The notes: generated by a model from the sequence alone, not told the origin. Counted from the stretch's first letter, positions 34,425-45,830 are shown. The stretch: 64,000 nucleotides of DNA from Streptomyces sp. SLBN-118 (GCF_006715635.1 NZ_VFNP01000001.1:3038001-3102000); one strand, 5' to 3'. Numbers and translations are program-made.

Positions 34425-34925
34425 ATGACGCCGAACGAGAACACGTCCCGCGCCCCCGAGCACACCCCCCGCCTGCCCTGGGCGAAGCTCTCCCCCGAGG
34501 TCTACAAGGCTATGGTCGCGCTGGACGCGGCCGCCCGGCAGGGCCTCGACCCGGTCCTCCTCGAACTGGTCAGGATCCGCGCCTCGCAGATCAACCACTG
34601 CGCGTTCTGCCTGGACATGCACACCAAGGACGCGCTCGCGGCGGGCGAGTCGGTGGAGCGGATCATCCAGCTCGGCGCGTGGGAGGAGTCCCGGCACTTC
34701 TACACCCCCAAGGAGATCGCGGCGATCGAGCTGACGGAGGCCGTCACCGTGCTGACGGACGGCTTCGTGCCGGACGAGGTGTACGAGAAGGCCGCCGAGC
34801 ACTTCGAGGAGACGGAACTCGCGCAGCTGATCTCGGCGATCACCGTCATCAACGCATGGAACCGCTTCGGCGTGAGCGCGCGCATGGTCCCCGGGCACTA
34901 CACGCCCGGCCAGTACAAGCACTGA
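34425..34925 (+). CDS. AhpD-like carboxymuconolactone decarboxylase family protein
   Basis: This 166-residue protein carries QINHCAFCLDMHTKDAL, the CxxC-x-x-x-H signature of AhpD-type peroxidase cofactors, in the middle of an all-helical CMD fold. A disulfide-based peroxidase or redox role is more likely than lactone decarboxylation because the CxxC and histidine are present. It is divergent from the MocR gene and upstream of a PEP-mutase-like gene on the same strand (35-base gap). Confidence 0.9.
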   Translation: MTPNENTSRAPEHTPRLPWAKLSPEVYKAMVALDAAARQGLDPVLLELVRIRASQINHCAFCLDMHTKDALAAGESVERIIQLGAWEESRHFYTPKEIAAIELTEAVTVLTDGFVPDEVYEKAAEHFEETELAQLISAITVINAWNRFGVSARMVPGHYTPGQYKH

Positions 34926-34960
34926 CCGCGTACGAAAACCGACCAGACCGGGGTATCGAA

Positions 34961-35692
34961 ATGACGGTTGACACCTTCCGTTCCCTCCACCACGACCGCG
35001 CGCCCGGCGATCCCCTCGTCCTGCCGGGACCGTGGGACGCGGCCGGCGCTCTGGTCTTCGCGGAGGCGGGCTTCCCTGCGCTCGCGACACCGAGCGCCGC
35101 AGTAGCGGCATCCCTCGGCTACGAGGACGGGCACACCCCGGCCGACGAGATGTTCGCGGCCGTCGCCCGGATCACCCGCGTGGTGAACATCCCCGTCTCC
35201 GCGGACATCGAGGACGGCTACGGCCTTCCCCCGAAGGAACTGGTCGCCCGGCTCCTCGACTCCGGTGCCGTCGGCTGCAACCTGGAGGACTCCGACTCCC
35301 GGACCAGGACGCTCAAGGACCCCCGGCGCCACGCCGACTGGCTCGCCGAGGTCCGCGCGGAGGCGGGCGACCGCGTGTTCCTCAATGCCCGGGTCGACTC
35401 TTTCCTGCGCCAAGTGAGCGACCCGGCGGAGGCGATCACTCGGGCGCGGCTGTATGCGGCGGCCGGGGCGGACTGCGTCTATCCCTTCGCGGCGCCGCCG
35501 GAGCAACTTCCCCTGCTGCGCAAGGAGATCGACGTCCCGATCAACGTCGCGCCGCTGCCGGGCAGCCCGGGGATCGGGGAACTTGGGCGGTTGGGGGCGA
35601 CGCGGATCACGTTCGGGCCGTATCTGCAGAGGCAGGCGATGGCGGCGGTCCGGAAACTCGCGGACGAGCTGCGCGGGGGTCGCGCGAGCTAG
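34961..35692 (+). CDS. Isocitrate lyase / PEP mutase family protein
   Basis: This 243-residue TIM-barrel enzyme has LPGPWDAAGALVFAEAGFPA at the N-terminus, the metal-binding SADIEDGYG and CNLEDSDS, and FLNARVDSF. It is too short for isocitrate lyase and lacks the KKCGH motif, so it belongs with the PEP mutase/oxaloacetate hydrolase/2-methylisocitrate lyase-like group that handles small 2-oxo acids. The exact reaction is unknown. It probably shares a transcript with the upstream AhpD-like gene. Confidence 0.88.
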   Translation: MTVDTFRSLHHDRAPGDPLVLPGPWDAAGALVFAEAGFPALATPSAAVAASLGYEDGHTPADEMFAAVARITRVVNIPVSADIEDGYGLPPKELVARLLDSGAVGCNLEDSDSRTRTLKDPRRHADWLAEVRAEAGDRVFLNARVDSFLRQVSDPAEAITRARLYAAAGADCVYPFAAPPEQLPLLRKEIDVPINVAPLPGSPGIGELGRLGATRITFGPYLQRQAMAAVRKLADELRGGRAS

Positions 35693-35767
35693 TGGCAGGC
35701 CCCGGGGCGCCTGCTGCGGGCCTTTCCCCTGCCCGCCCTCCCCTACGGCTTGGAGGCGAAGCCCCCC

Positions 35768-36091
35768 TTACCCCGCCTCCGCGTCCCTCGCGAGGCTCAC
35801 CGCCGCCCACAGGCTCAGCGTCGGCTCCGCCTGGCGCAGGGCCTTGATCGCGGTGACCGAGTCCGCCGGGCCCTTGATGCCCGCCGCATCGAGCCGCTGA
35901 CGCACCCACCGGCCGCGCAGTTCGGCGGCGGAGGCGTCCGCGGCCTCGGCGATGATGGCCGCGGCACGCTCCAGGCCGGGGCGTTCCTCCGGGCCGGCCG
36001 TGGACAGCGCGGCGCGGACGGCATCGGCAATGCCGTCCGCGTCACGCAGAACGAGTACGGAGAGTTCGCGTTTACCGGATCCGAAGAGCAT
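35768..36091 (-). CDS. Conserved hypothetical protein
   Basis: The ATG at 36091 has AGAGGA seven bases upstream and gives 107 residues; a TTG at 36127 is in frame but lacks a ribosome site. The protein opens MLFGSGKRELSVLVLRDADG and is then helical, Ala-rich and acidic (IADAVRAAL, GLERAAAIIAEAADASAAEL). It has no signal or membrane segment and no known catalytic motif. Codon use fits a real gene. Confidence 0.6.
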   Translation of the reverse strand: MLFGSGKRELSVLVLRDADGIADAVRAALSTAGPEERPGLERAAAIIAEAADASAAELRGRWVRQRLDAAGIKGPADSVTAIKALRQAEPTLSLWAAVSLARDAEAG

Positions 36092-36154
36092 GTACGGATC
36101 CTCTGTCCCGAACCCCCGCTCACTCAAGCGAGTTGAGCGAAAACAGAGCTCACG

Positions 36155-37108
36155 TCACTTCTTCGGGAGCCACGCCTTCCACGTCGCCTCGTTCTCCTTG
36201 ACCCACTTCTCGGCCGCCGCCTCCGGCGACATCTTCTCGCCCGCGATCATCAGGGCGACCTGGTTCTGCTGCTCGGTCGTCCACTTGAAGTTCTTCAGGA
36301 ACTCCGCCGCCTTCCCGCCGTTCTTGGCGAAGTCCGCGTTGAAGTACTTCTGCAGCGGCGTGTTCGGGTACGCGCACGCGATCTTCTTCGGGTCCGCGTC
36401 ACAGCCCGTCTTGTACTCCGGCAGCTTGACCTCGACCATGTCGACCTGCTCGTTCAGCCACTGCGGGGTCCACCAGTACGTCAGGAAGGGCTTCTGCTCC
36501 TTCGCGTACTTCTTGATCGCGGTGATCTGCGCGGCCTCGGAACCCGAGTAGTTGGTCTTCAGATTCAGCTTGAGATTATTGATGAGCGCGTCGTCATTGG
36601 TGACGTAGTCCGGGGAGCCCTCCAGGATCTCGCCCTTGTCGCCGCTCTCGCCGGTCTTGAAGTCCTTGGCGTACTTGTTGAGGTTCTTGTAGTCCGTGAC
36701 GTCGGGGTGCTTGTCCGCGAAGTACTTCGGCACGAACCAGCCGATGTGCCCGGTCACGCCGAGGTCGCCGCCCTTGACGACGGTCTTCTTCGTCGTGACG
36801 TACTGCTTCTCCTCCTTCGGGTGACCCCAGTCCTCCATGATCGCGTCTATGTCGCCCTTGGAGAGGGCGTCCCACGCGAGGACCTCGCCCATCTGCTGGG
36901 TCTTGACGGTGTAGCCCAGCTCGTTCTTCAGGATGTGCGCGGCGACGGCGGTGTTGGCCTGGGCGCCGACCCAGGAGGGGACGGTCAGCTTCACGGTCTT
37001 GTCGCCGCCGACCGCGTCCTTCTTACCGGTCTCCGCGGCGCCGCAGGCGCTGAGGGTGAGGACGCCAAGGGCGCCGATGACAGCGGTGGTGGTACGAACG
37101 ATGCGCAT
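36155..37108 (-). CDS. Glycine betaine-type ABC transporter substrate-binding lipoprotein
   Basis: This 317-residue protein has a lipoprotein signal with lipobox LSAC at about residues 19-22, then an OpuAC domain. Aromatic residues typical of quaternary-amine binding occur in EDWGHP, GHIGWFVPKYF and LTYWWTPQWL. It is expected to capture glycine betaine or a related osmolyte outside the membrane and deliver it to the double permease encoded immediately upstream. It is the last gene of the five-gene unit. Confidence 0.93.
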   Translation of the reverse strand: MRIVRTTTAVIGALGVLTLSACGAAETGKKDAVGGDKTVKLTVPSWVGAQANTAVAAHILKNELGYTVKTQQMGEVLAWDALSKGDIDAIMEDWGHPKEEKQYVTTKKTVVKGGDLGVTGHIGWFVPKYFADKHPDVTDYKNLNKYAKDFKTGESGDKGEILEGSPDYVTNDDALINNLKLNLKTNYSGSEAAQITAIKKYAKEQKPFLTYWWTPQWLNEQVDMVEVKLPEYKTGCDADPKKIACAYPNTPLQKYFNADFAKNGGKAAEFLKNFKWTTEQQNQVALMIAGEKMSPEAAAEKWVKENEATWKAWLPKK

Positions 37109-37136
37109 GGTGCTCCTGTTACTGAGGGAAAGAGGT

Positions 37137-39086
37137 TCAGCCGGTCTTGCGGGTGGCGGGCTGCGTGATCCGGTCCAGTACGAGTCCCAGGCAGACGATC
37201 GCGACTCCGGCGGTCATGCCGAGGCCCATCTCGCCCCGGGACAGGCCCTTGACGACGTCGTAGCCGAGGGCACCGCCGCCGACCAGGCCGCCGACGACGA
37301 CCACGGCCAGCACCAGCACGACGCCCTGGTTGACGGCCAGTTGCAGGGCGGGGCGGGCCAGGGGCAGCTGGACCTGGAGGAGTTGCTGGCGGGTCGAAGC
37401 GCCCAGCGAGCGGGAGGCCTCCAGTGCGGCCGGGTCGACCTCGCGCAGGCCCTGGGTCGTGATGCGCACGACGGCGGGCAGCGCGTACACGACGGCCGCG
37501 ATGATCGCCGAGGCGCGGGTGACACCGAACAGCGCCACCACCGGGATGAGATACACGAACTGCGGCATCGTCTGCATCGCGTCGAGTACCGGCCGCAGCC
37601 AGCGTTCGAGCCTCCCGGCCCGCGCGCAGAAGATGCCGGCCAGCACACCGAGCGCCAGCGTGAGCACGAGCGCCGCGAGCACCTGCGAGAGCGTGTCGAG
37701 GGACTTCCCCCACACCCCGAGGACACCGATCGCACCCATCGACAGAGTGGCGGTGAGCGCGGTGGCCCAGGTGCCGACCAGCCAGGCGACGGCCGCGACG
37801 AGCAGCAGGAGCGACCACCAGGGGAGCCAGACCAGGGCGTCGCGCAGGGGGTTGAGGATCCAGAGGGTGAACTCGCGGGACAGGATCTCGGTGAAGGTGA
37901 GGTTCTCGGTGATCCACTCCTGCGCCTTGTTGACGGGCGAGGAGATGTCGTACGTCCAGCCCTGAGGCCATGTCCTGCCGAGGGCGAGACCGGCGGCCGC
38001 GGCGGCCACGACACCCCCGAGCACCAGGGCCCAGGCCGAGCGGCCGTGCAGCAGCCCGCCACCGGGCGTGCTTTCGCCGATACGGTCGCCCGCGGCCGCC
38101 GTCGTACGGTCCAGCCAGACCGCGATCAGCACGATCGGGACACCCGCGGCGAGCGCCTTGCCGACGTCGACCGTGGACAGCGCCGAGTACACCGCTTCGC
38201 CCAGACCGCCGGCCCCGACGAGAGCCGCGATGACGACCATCGAGAGCGCCATCATGATCGTCTGGTTGAGGCCCAGCAGCATCTGTTTGCGGGCGAGCGG
38301 GAGCCGCGCGGTCCGCAGACGCTGCCAGCCGCTCGCACCGAGCGACGCGGAGGCCTCCAGCACGGCCGGATCGGCGCCGCGCAGCCCGAGCGCGGTGAGG
38401 CGGGCCATGGGCGGGGCGGCATAGATGACGGTGCAGAACAGCGCGGCAGGCGTGCCGGTGCCGAAGACCAGCACGAACGGCAGCAGATACGCGAACGCGG
38501 GCAGGACCTGCATGGTGTCGAGCACGGGCCGCAGCGCCCGGTCGACGCGCCCAAAGAGCCCGGCCGCGAGCCCGATCAGCACGCCCAGCAGGGCGGCGAC
38601 CGCGACGGAGACCACCATCAGCGCGATGGTGATGAGCGTGGCGTCCCACATCCCGAGCAGCCCGCAGACGGCGAACGCCCCGAACGCGGTCGCCGCCACC
38701 TTGATCCCGCGCCGCCCGAGCCCGGCGGCCCGCCAGGCGAACAGCACCCCGGCGGCCAGGACGCCCAGCCAGCCCATCGAGTCCAGGAAGCCGTAGACGG
38801 CGTCGACCGCGTCGGTGGCGGTGTTGGAGAGGTGAAGCAGGAAGTAGAGGAACAGGGGGTGGGTGTCGCGGTTGTCGATGACCCACTGGTTGGCGTCATC
38901 GAGGGGACCCGAGACGTCGACGGTCAGCCCGGTGGGCCAACTGCCGCTGCCCCACAGGGCGATACCGAGCGGTACGAGCACCAGCGCGGCGACGGACAGC
39001 GCCAGCAGCTTGCGCTGGACGCGGTTCTTCAGGAGAGCGCGCAGTGCAGGCGTTTCCTTGGTGGGGGCGGTGGCGACGGCCGTCAT
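37137..39086 (-). CDS. Tandem double permease of a betaine-type ABC importer
   Basis: This 649-residue protein contains two complete BPD_transp_1 permease modules in one chain, about twice the usual length of ProW/OpuAB. Each half has an EAA coupling loop: [20 protein letters not shown] in the first and [20 protein letters not shown] in the second. Each also has a preceding MQ(V/T)(L/M)P segment. The fusion should form both membrane halves of the importer. Its ATG overlaps the stop of the ATPase gene by four bases, indicating translational coupling. Confidence 0.94.
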   Translation of the reverse strand: MTAVATAPTKETPALRALLKNRVQRKLLALSVAALVLVPLGIALWGSGSWPTGLTVDVSGPLDDANQWVIDNRDTHPLFLYFLLHLSNTATDAVDAVYGFLDSMGWLGVLAAGVLFAWRAAGLGRRGIKVAATAFGAFAVCGLLGMWDATLITIALMVVSVAVAALLGVLIGLAAGLFGRVDRALRPVLDTMQVLPAFAYLLPFVLVFGTGTPAALFCTVIYAAPPMARLTALGLRGADPAVLEASASLGASGWQRLRTARLPLARKQMLLGLNQTIMMALSMVVIAALVGAGGLGEAVYSALSTVDVGKALAAGVPIVLIAVWLDRTTAAAGDRIGESTPGGGLLHGRSAWALVLGGVVAAAAAGLALGRTWPQGWTYDISSPVNKAQEWITENLTFTEILSREFTLWILNPLRDALVWLPWWSLLLLVAAVAWLVGTWATALTATLSMGAIGVLGVWGKSLDTLSQVLAALVLTLALGVLAGIFCARAGRLERWLRPVLDAMQTMPQFVYLIPVVALFGVTRASAIIAAVVYALPAVVRITTQGLREVDPAALEASRSLGASTRQQLLQVQLPLARPALQLAVNQGVVLVLAVVVVGGLVGGGALGYDVVKGLSRGEMGLGMTAGVAIVCLGLVLDRITQPATRKTG

Positions 39087-40264
39087 GCGACCACCGCCGC
39101 GTCGGTATGCGCGCCGCGGTCCAGGCCGGCGACCACGTTCAGCAGACCCGCGTGGTCCACGACGCCCACGCAGCGGCCGGCCTCCATGACCCGGGCCGGG
39201 GAACCCGTGCGGGCCACCGCCTCGATCGCCTCGAAGACCGTCGCGTCGGGAGCGATCGCCGGTCCCGAGTCCGCCTCGCCGCCTTCGGCCGGGCGCATCG
39301 CGGTGCGCACGGTCATGACCTGCTCGCGGGGCACATCGCGGACGAAGTCCCGTACATAGTCGTCGGCGGGCGAGGCGACGATCTCCTCCGGCGTGCCCAG
39401 CTGCACGATCCGCCCGTCCCGCATCAGCGCGATACGGTCGCCCAGCTTCAGCGCCTCGCTCAGATCGTGCGTGATGAAGACCATCGTCCGGCCCTCCTCG
39501 CGGTGCAGCCGGATGACCTCCTCCTGCATGTCGCGCCGGATCAGCGGGTCGAGCGCGCTGAACGGCTCGTCGAAGAGCAGCACTTCGGGGTCGACGGCGA
39601 GCGCGCGGGCGAGCCCGACACGCTGCTGCTGACCGCCGGACAGCTGGCCCGGCCGGCGGTGTTCGAGTCCTTCGAGCCCGACCTTGGCGACGACTTCGGC
39701 CGCCTTGGCCCGGCGCGCGGCCCTGCCGAGGCCCTGGATCTCCAGGCCGTACGCGACGTTGTCGAGCACCGAACGGTGCGGCAGCAGGCCGAAGTGCTGG
39801 AAAACCATGGACGCCCTGCGGCGGCGCAGTTCACGCAGCCGCGCCGTGTCCATGGACAGGACGTCCTCGCCGTCGATGGCGATCGCCCCGGACGTCGGCT
39901 CGATGAGCCGGGTCAGACAGCGTACGAGGGTCGACTTGCCGGAGCCGGAGAGGCCCATGACGACGAAGACCTCGCCCTTGTGCACATCGAAGGAGACATC
40001 GCGCACGGCGGCGGTGCAGCCGGTACGGGCGCGCAGTTCGGCCGGGCCGAGCGCGCCGAGTTCGGCGTCGCCGGGGATGCGCCCCGCCTTCGGGCCGAAG
40101 ACCTTCCACAGGTCACGTACGGAGAAGACGGGCGGCGCACTGTCGGCGGCGGCCTTCTTGGTCACGGCCGCGGCCACGTCGTCGTTCGCCGTCTCGTTCG
40201 CCGTCTCGTTCGCCGTCTCGTTCACGGTCACGTTCGCGGTCTTGTCCACTGCTTCGGACTTCAT
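39083..40264 (-). CDS. Glycine betaine/proline-type ABC transporter ATP-binding protein
   Basis: This 393-residue ProV/OpuAA-type ATPase has Walker [11 protein letters not shown]-loop FQHFGLLPH, signature LSGGQQQR, Walker B VLLFDEP and H-loop FITHD. A C-terminal CBS-like region (about 310-393, [10 protein letters not shown] and [14 protein letters not shown]) may sense ionic strength, as in OpuA. The N-terminus has an unusual Thr/Asn/Glu repeat (residues about 8-27) made by a 12-bp DNA repeat. Its start overlaps the GMC oxidoreductase stop by four bases. Confidence 0.95.
   Translation of the reverse strand: MKSEAVDKTANVTVNETANETANETANDDVAAAVTKKAAADSAPPVFSVRDLWKVFGPKAGRIPGDAELGALGPAELRARTGCTAAVRDVSFDVHKGEVFVVMGLSGSGKSTLVRCLTRLIEPTSGAIAIDGEDVLSMDTARLRELRRRRASMVFQHFGLLPHRSVLDNVAYGLEIQGLGRAARRAKAAEVVAKVGLEGLEHRRPGQLSGGQQQRVGLARALAVDPEVLLFDEPFSALDPLIRRDMQEEVIRLHREEGRTMVFITHDLSEALKLGDRIALMRDGRIVQLGTPEEIVASPADDYVRDFVRDVPREQVMTVRTAMRPAEGGEADSGPAIAPDATVFEAIEAVARTGSPARVMEAGRCVGVVDHAGLLNVVAGLDRGAHTDAAVVA
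40184..40243 (-). repeat. 12-bp tandem repeat in the ATPase gene
   Basis: GTTCGCCGTCTC is repeated exactly three times (40184-40219) and followed by two degenerate units (to 40243). On the coding strand it encodes T-A-N-E-type tetrapeptides near the N-terminus, before the ATPase fold. Confidence 0.85.
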
Positions 40265-41796
40265 CGGAGTTCACCCCTCTCGTCGGACGCCGCCGCAAGC
40301 AGCTCGGCGCATTTCTCTCCCACCATCAGGACCCCGATCATCGGGTTCACGGCGGGCATGGTCGGGAAGACGGACGCATCGGCGATGCGGATGCCGTAGA
40401 GCCCCCGGATCCTCAGGTCCGGCTCCACCACGGCGAGTTCATCGCCGCGAGCCCCCATCCGGCAGGTGCCGGCGGGGTGGTACACGGTGTGCGCGACCTT
40501 GCGCGCGTACGCGCTGATCGCCTCGTCGGAGGTGACCTCGGGCCCCGGGCAGACCTCCCGCTTGAGCCAGCCGGCGAGCGGTTGGGCCTTGGCGATCTCG
40601 CGGGCGGTCTTGATCCCGTCAACCAGCGTCCGGCCGTCGTAGTCGTCCTCGTCCGTGAAGTACCGGAAGTCCAGCGCGGGCTTGACCTCCGGATCCGCGC
40701 TGGTCAGATACAGCCGGCCGCGGCTGCGCGGCTTGGGGATGTTCGGCGTCATCGACACCCCGTGCGCCGGCCGCTCGTAGCCGAGCCGCTCCGGGTTGTC
40801 GGTGAACGGGATTTGGTAGAAGTGGAACATCAGGTCCGGCCCCTCAGCGTCCGGATCGCGCCGCAGGAACAGACCGGCGTCGCTGTCCATCGCCGAGTTC
40901 TCGGGGATCGGTCCGTGCGTCTCCCAGACGATCACCGACTCCGGATGGTCGAGCAGGTTCTCGCCGACGCCGGGCAGATCGTGCACGACCGGGATGCCGA
41001 GAGCCTCCAGGTCGCCGCGCGGTCCGATACCGGAGTGCAGCAGCAGCCGCGGGGTGTCCACCGCGCCCGCGCAGACGAGGACTTCGCGCCGCGCACGGAC
41101 GACCCGCTCCTCGCCGTCCTTGGTCCGCACATGCACGCCGGTCGCCCGGGTGCCCTCGAGCTCCAGCCGGTACGCCCAGGTCTCCAGGGCGATATGGAGG
41201 TTCGGGCGGTCGAGGAAGGGGTGGAGATACGCGACCGAGGCGGAGGACCGCTTGTTGTTCTCCGGGTGGTACGCGAGGTCGAAGAAACCCACGCCTTCGT
41301 GGAAGGGCTTGTTGTTGAAGCCCTCGACGCGCGGGACGGAGAGGGCGCTGTGGGCGGCGTCGACGAAGTCGCGGGCGATGGCGTTACGGTCCGCCTCGTC
41401 GACCGTGACGATGTTGTTCCGCAACCGGTCGAAGTACGGGTCCATGGCGGCCGCGTCCCAGCCCTCGGCCCCGGCGGCGGCCCACTCGTCCCAGTCGGAC
41501 GGCAGTGGCCTGAAGGCGATGAGGGTGTTGTGGGAGGAGCAGCCGCCGAGGACACGGGCGCGGCTGTGCCGGATGTGGGAGTTGCCGCGCGGCTGCTCGG
41601 TGGTGGGGTAGTCGTAGTCGAGTTCGCCGCCGAGCAGGCCCATCCAGCGCCGCAGGGTCAGCACGTCGTCCCGGCCGACGTCGCTCGGCCCGCCCTCGAT
41701 GACGGCGACGGTGACGTCGGGGTTCTCGGTGAGCCGGGATGCGATCACCGAACCGGCGGTGCCACCTCCGACGACGACATAGTCGTACGTGGTCAT
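40261..41796 (-). CDS. GMC-family oxidoreductase, probable choline dehydrogenase
   Basis: ATG 41796 with GGAGAA upstream gives 511 residues. The N-terminal [19 protein letters not shown] is the FAD fold; [14 protein letters not shown] and [20 protein letters not shown] are the two GMC signatures, and the catalytic region includes [10 protein letters not shown] and the N-P pair in [11 protein letters not shown]. Its place between a betaine aldehyde dehydrogenase and a betaine ABC transporter supports choline oxidation to betaine aldehyde; sequence alone would allow another alcohol. The downstream ATPase overlaps its stop. Confidence 0.9.
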   Translation of the reverse strand: MTTYDYVVVGGGTAGSVIASRLTENPDVTVAVIEGGPSDVGRDDVLTLRRWMGLLGGELDYDYPTTEQPRGNSHIRHSRARVLGGCSSHNTLIAFRPLPSDWDEWAAAGAEGWDAAAMDPYFDRLRNNIVTVDEADRNAIARDFVDAAHSALSVPRVEGFNNKPFHEGVGFFDLAYHPENNKRSSASVAYLHPFLDRPNLHIALETWAYRLELEGTRATGVHVRTKDGEERVVRARREVLVCAGAVDTPRLLLHSGIGPRGDLEALGIPVVHDLPGVGENLLDHPESVIVWETHGPIPENSAMDSDAGLFLRRDPDAEGPDLMFHFYQIPFTDNPERLGYERPAHGVSMTPNIPKPRSRGRLYLTSADPEVKPALDFRYFTDEDDYDGRTLVDGIKTAREIAKAQPLAGWLKREVCPGPEVTSDEAISAYARKVAHTVYHPAGTCRMGARGDELAVVEPDLRIRGLYGIRIADASVFPTMPAVNPMIGVLMVGEKCAELLAAASDERGELR

Positions 41797-41812
41797 GTGT
41801 TCGTTCTCCAAC

Positions 41813-43351
41813 TCAGCCCTGGCTCATGCCCTTGAACCAGCGCACGGGGCGCGGGGCGAGGTTCTGGTAGATGTGCTTGGCCTCGCGGTACTCGGCGAGA
41901 CCGGCGGGACCCAGCTCGCGCCCGATGCCGCTCTTCCCGAAGCCGCCCCACTCCGCCTGCGGGAGGTAGGGGTGAAAGTCGTTGATCCAGACGGTCCCGT
42001 GCCGCAGCCGCCCGGCGACGCGCCGCGCCCGCCCCGGGTCGGAGGTCCACACCGCGCCCGCCAGCCCGTACTCGGTGTCGTTGGCGAGGGCGACGGCCTC
42101 GTCCTCGGTGCGGAAGGTCTCCACAGTCAGGACGGGCCCGAAGATCTCTTCGCGGACGACGCGCATGCCGCGGTGGCACTGGTCGAGGACGGTGGGCCGG
42201 TAGAAGTACCCCCCGGCGTACTCGTCCCCGTCGGGCCGCAGCCCGCCGGACCGCAGCACCGCGCCATCGGCGAGGGCGGAGGCCACGTAGTCCTCGGTCC
42301 TGGCGAGCTGCCGCGCGGATACGAGAGGACCGCACTCGACACCCTCGTCGGTGCCGCGTCCGAGACGGATCCCCTCGGCCCGGCGGGCGAGCTCACCGAC
42401 GAAGCGCTCGCGCAGGGACTCCTCGATGATGAGCCGGGAGCCGGCTGAGCAGACCTGCCCGCTGTGGATGAATGCGGCGTTCAGCGCCTGGTCGACGGCG
42501 GTGTCGAAGCCGTCGTCGCTGTCGCAGGCATCCGCGAAGACGACGTTCGGGTTCTTCCCGCCGAGTTCGAGGGCGACCTTCTTGACGCTGTCGGCGGCGG
42601 CGCGCATGACCTTCGTACCGCTGGTGAGCCCGCCGGTGAAGGACACCAGATCCACATCGGGATGCTCGGCGAGCCGGGCCCCGACGGTGTCGCCCGGGCC
42701 GGTCACGATGTTCGCCACACCGGCGGGCAGCCCCGCCTCCTCAAGCAGCTGGATCAGCTCGACGGTCGTCAGCGGAGTGATCTCGCTCGGCTTGATCACA
42801 AAAGTGTTGCCCGCGGCCAGCGCCGGGGCAATCTTCCAACTCGCTTGAAGGAGTGGGTAGTTCCACGGCGTGATGAGGGCACAGACCCCGACGGGTTCAT
42901 GCACCACGGTGCTGTGAACGTCCGTCGAACCGGCATCCACCACCCTGCCGCCACTCTCATTCATGACGAGGTCGGCGAAGTAGCGGAAGGCGTCGCTGAC
43001 GCAGTCGACGTCGATGCGGCCTTCCTCGACGGTCTTCCCGGCGTCCCGGCTCTCCAGCTGCCCGAGGGCTTCCCGGTTCCGTTGCAGCAGATCCGCGACG
43101 CGCCTGAGCACGGCGGCCCGTTCGGCCACCGGCGTCCGGGGCCATTCGCCCTGGTCGAACGCGGTACGCGCGGCGGCGACCGCGGCGTCAGCGTCCTTCG
43201 CCCCGCCTTCCGCGACGGAGGCGAACACGGTCGCGTCAGCGGGGTCGAGTATCTCGCGCGCGGCGCCGGAAGCGGCCGCACGCCACTCTCCGCCCACGTG
43301 GATGGTCTGTTGTGCCGACACGTCGCGTTTTGCCTTCCCGTTCCGATTCAT
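41813..43351 (-). CDS. betB: Betaine-aldehyde dehydrogenase-like enzyme
   Basis: This is an NAD(P)-dependent aldehyde dehydrogenase. [20 protein letters not shown], the SFTGG cofactor loop, catalytic Glu in [12 protein letters not shown] and catalytic Cys in [14 protein letters not shown] are intact. C-terminal [13 protein letters not shown] and the KSGIGRELG segment resemble BetB. ATG 43351 gives 512 residues but sits almost on its GAGGA sequence; GTG 43321 ([11 protein letters not shown]) is a good alternative. It is the first gene of the choline-betaine unit, producing the compatible solute glycine betaine. Confidence 0.9.
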   Translation of the reverse strand: MNRNGKAKRDVSAQQTIHVGGEWRAAASGAAREILDPADATVFASVAEGGAKDADAAVAAARTAFDQGEWPRTPVAERAAVLRRVADLLQRNREALGQLESRDAGKTVEEGRIDVDCVSDAFRYFADLVMNESGGRVVDAGSTDVHSTVVHEPVGVCALITPWNYPLLQASWKIAPALAAGNTFVIKPSEITPLTTVELIQLLEEAGLPAGVANIVTGPGDTVGARLAEHPDVDLVSFTGGLTSGTKVMRAAADSVKKVALELGGKNPNVVFADACDSDDGFDTAVDQALNAAFIHSGQVCSAGSRLIIEESLRERFVGELARRAEGIRLGRGTDEGVECGPLVSARQLARTEDYVASALADGAVLRSGGLRPDGDEYAGGYFYRPTVLDQCHRGMRVVREEIFGPVLTVETFRTEDEAVALANDTEYGLAGAVWTSDPGRARRVAGRLRHGTVWINDFHPYLPQAEWGGFGKSGIGRELGPAGLAEYREAKHIYQNLAPRPVRWFKGMSQG

Positions 43352-43533
43352 TCCTCGCCGGTGTGGACCAGCGGACGGGGCGCCTGCCCCTGGGCGGGGG
43401 AAGCATGCGCAACGGGTAACCGAAAGTGGCGGGTGTCACTTATTCAGCACCTACGCCACGAGCCGGCGCGCGCCGTGCCGGGGCCCTTGGCATCGGTGCG
43501 CACGCACCGCCCGGCGGCGAGGTGGTGCAGGCA

Positions 43534-43571
43534 GAACGCCCCCGGCAGCCGATTGGCTGCCGGGGGCGTTC
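43534..43571 (-). terminator. mdh terminator
   Basis: GAACGCCCCCGGCAGCC (43534-43550) pairs perfectly with GGCTGCCGGGGGCGTTC (43555-43571) around GATT, 20 bases beyond the mdh stop. The interval from here to 43351 holds the promoter region of the betaine unit and no gene. Confidence 0.9.
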
Positions 43572-43590
43572 GAGCCCGTACGGAGACGGA

Positions 43591-44685
<1,095 letters not shown>

Positions 44686-44732
44686 CTATCCGACCCCGGA
44701 CACCGCCAACCTACGCCCCCTTGTGGCACGGA

Positions 44733-45830
44733 TCACTGTGGCCTGGTGCAGCCGTTGACGCCCGTCTTGAGCGTCGCGCAGGCCTTCGCGTCGGCCGGCG
44801 CGGTCACAGCGGTCATCGGGGTGTACGCGTCGTTGTCGGCGTTCACCAGGCCGTTCTGCGCTCCCTCGCCGCCCGCACTGATCTGCACCGTGTCGCCGGG
44901 AGCCGCCTTGGTGATACGGGCCCAGGCCGCCTGGCAGGTCTTGCTGTAGCGCACCTCGACGAGGGCCTTGCCGACGGTCGCGGAGGAGACGGTTTTGGCC
45001 AATTGGCCACCGCAGCCCATCGCCTCGGGGTCCTGCCCGGTGCAGTCCTTGCCGGTGCACTTCACTCCGGCGGGCAGCGGCGGGCTGCTCGTCGTCGGGG
45101 CGACAGTGGGGGGCGAGGCCACGGGCTTCTTGTCGCCGTCCCCGCCCAGGTCGGTCAGGAGCACGGCCGCGGCGATCACCAGCAGCGCGCCGACGAGACC
45201 GGCCAGGATCATGACCACCTTGCGCCTGCCGCCCCGCTGGCCGGGGGCGGTGGGAATGGATCCCGCCGCGGACGGGGAGCCCGGTCCGCCGGGCGAGCCC
45301 GGTCCGTTCTGCGTCGGTACGTACGACGGACTCTGCGGCGCCTTGTCCCGGCTGCCCGCCGCGGGACGGCCGGAATGCACGCCGCCCGGATCCCGGCGCA
45401 CGCCGTCCGGTTCATTGCCGCTTCCCGGGTCCGCGGGTGCGGCCGTGCGGCCGCCCGCGCGGCCGCTCGCGGCGCCCGCCGGCGCAGGGCCGAACTCCCC
45501 GAGCGCGGCCCGCGCCTGGGAGATCCGTATCGCTTCCATCGTCATGTCGTGACGCATCTCGGCCCGGCTCCAGGCGCGCTCGGCGAGCTCCCACATGGTG
45601 GTCAGATGCATCTGGTTCGTACCGGTCACCTCGGCGAGCGCGACGATCGCGCCCTTGGGCGCGAGCAGCCGCCCGTTGAGGTACCGCTCCCAGGACGTCT
45701 TGCTGTACCCGGTGCGGTCCGCCACCGCGGCGATGCCCAGCCCGCTGCGGTCCACCAGTCGGCGCAGCTGACTGGTGAACTCCTTGACCTGCGGGTCCAG
45801 CTCCTCCGGCAGTGCCTTCCAACGAGGCAT
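44733..45830 (-). CDS. XRE-type HTH protein with membrane anchor and DUF2690 domain
   Basis: This 365-residue protein has an N-terminal helix-turn-helix (about 10-70; RLVDRSGLGIAAVADRTGYS then KTSWERYLNGRLLAPKGAI). A long Pro/Gly/Ser linker and one membrane helix (about 205-228) follow, then an extracytoplasmic DUF2690 domain with paired cysteines (VKCTGKDCTGQDPEAMGCGG and RYSKTCQAAWARI). The layout of DNA-binding domain inside and cysteine-rich sensor outside suggests one-component transmembrane signalling; this is inference. ATG 45830 is the likely start. Confidence 0.87.
   Translation of the reverse strand: MPRWKALPEELDPQVKEFTSQLRRLVDRSGLGIAAVADRTGYSKTSWERYLNGRLLAPKGAIVALAEVTGTNQMHLTTMWELAERAWSRAEMRHDMTMEAIRISQARAALGEFGPAPAGAASGRAGGRTAAPADPGSGNEPDGVRRDPGGVHSGRPAAGSRDKAPQSPSYVPTQNGPGSPGGPGSPSAAGSIPTAPGQRGGRRKVVMILAGLVGALLVIAAAVLLTDLGGDGDKKPVASPPTVAPTTSSPPLPAGVKCTGKDCTGQDPEAMGCGGQLAKTVSSATVGKALVEVRYSKTCQAAWARITKAAPGDTVQISAGGEGAQNGLVNADNDAYTPMTAVTAPADAKACATLKTGVNGCTRPQ

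Noticed and set aside
34961..35692. Annotation as isocitrate lyase
   Set aside because: At 243 residues it is about half the usual length and lacks the KKCGH catalytic motif; only the general PEP mutase/lyase family can be supported.
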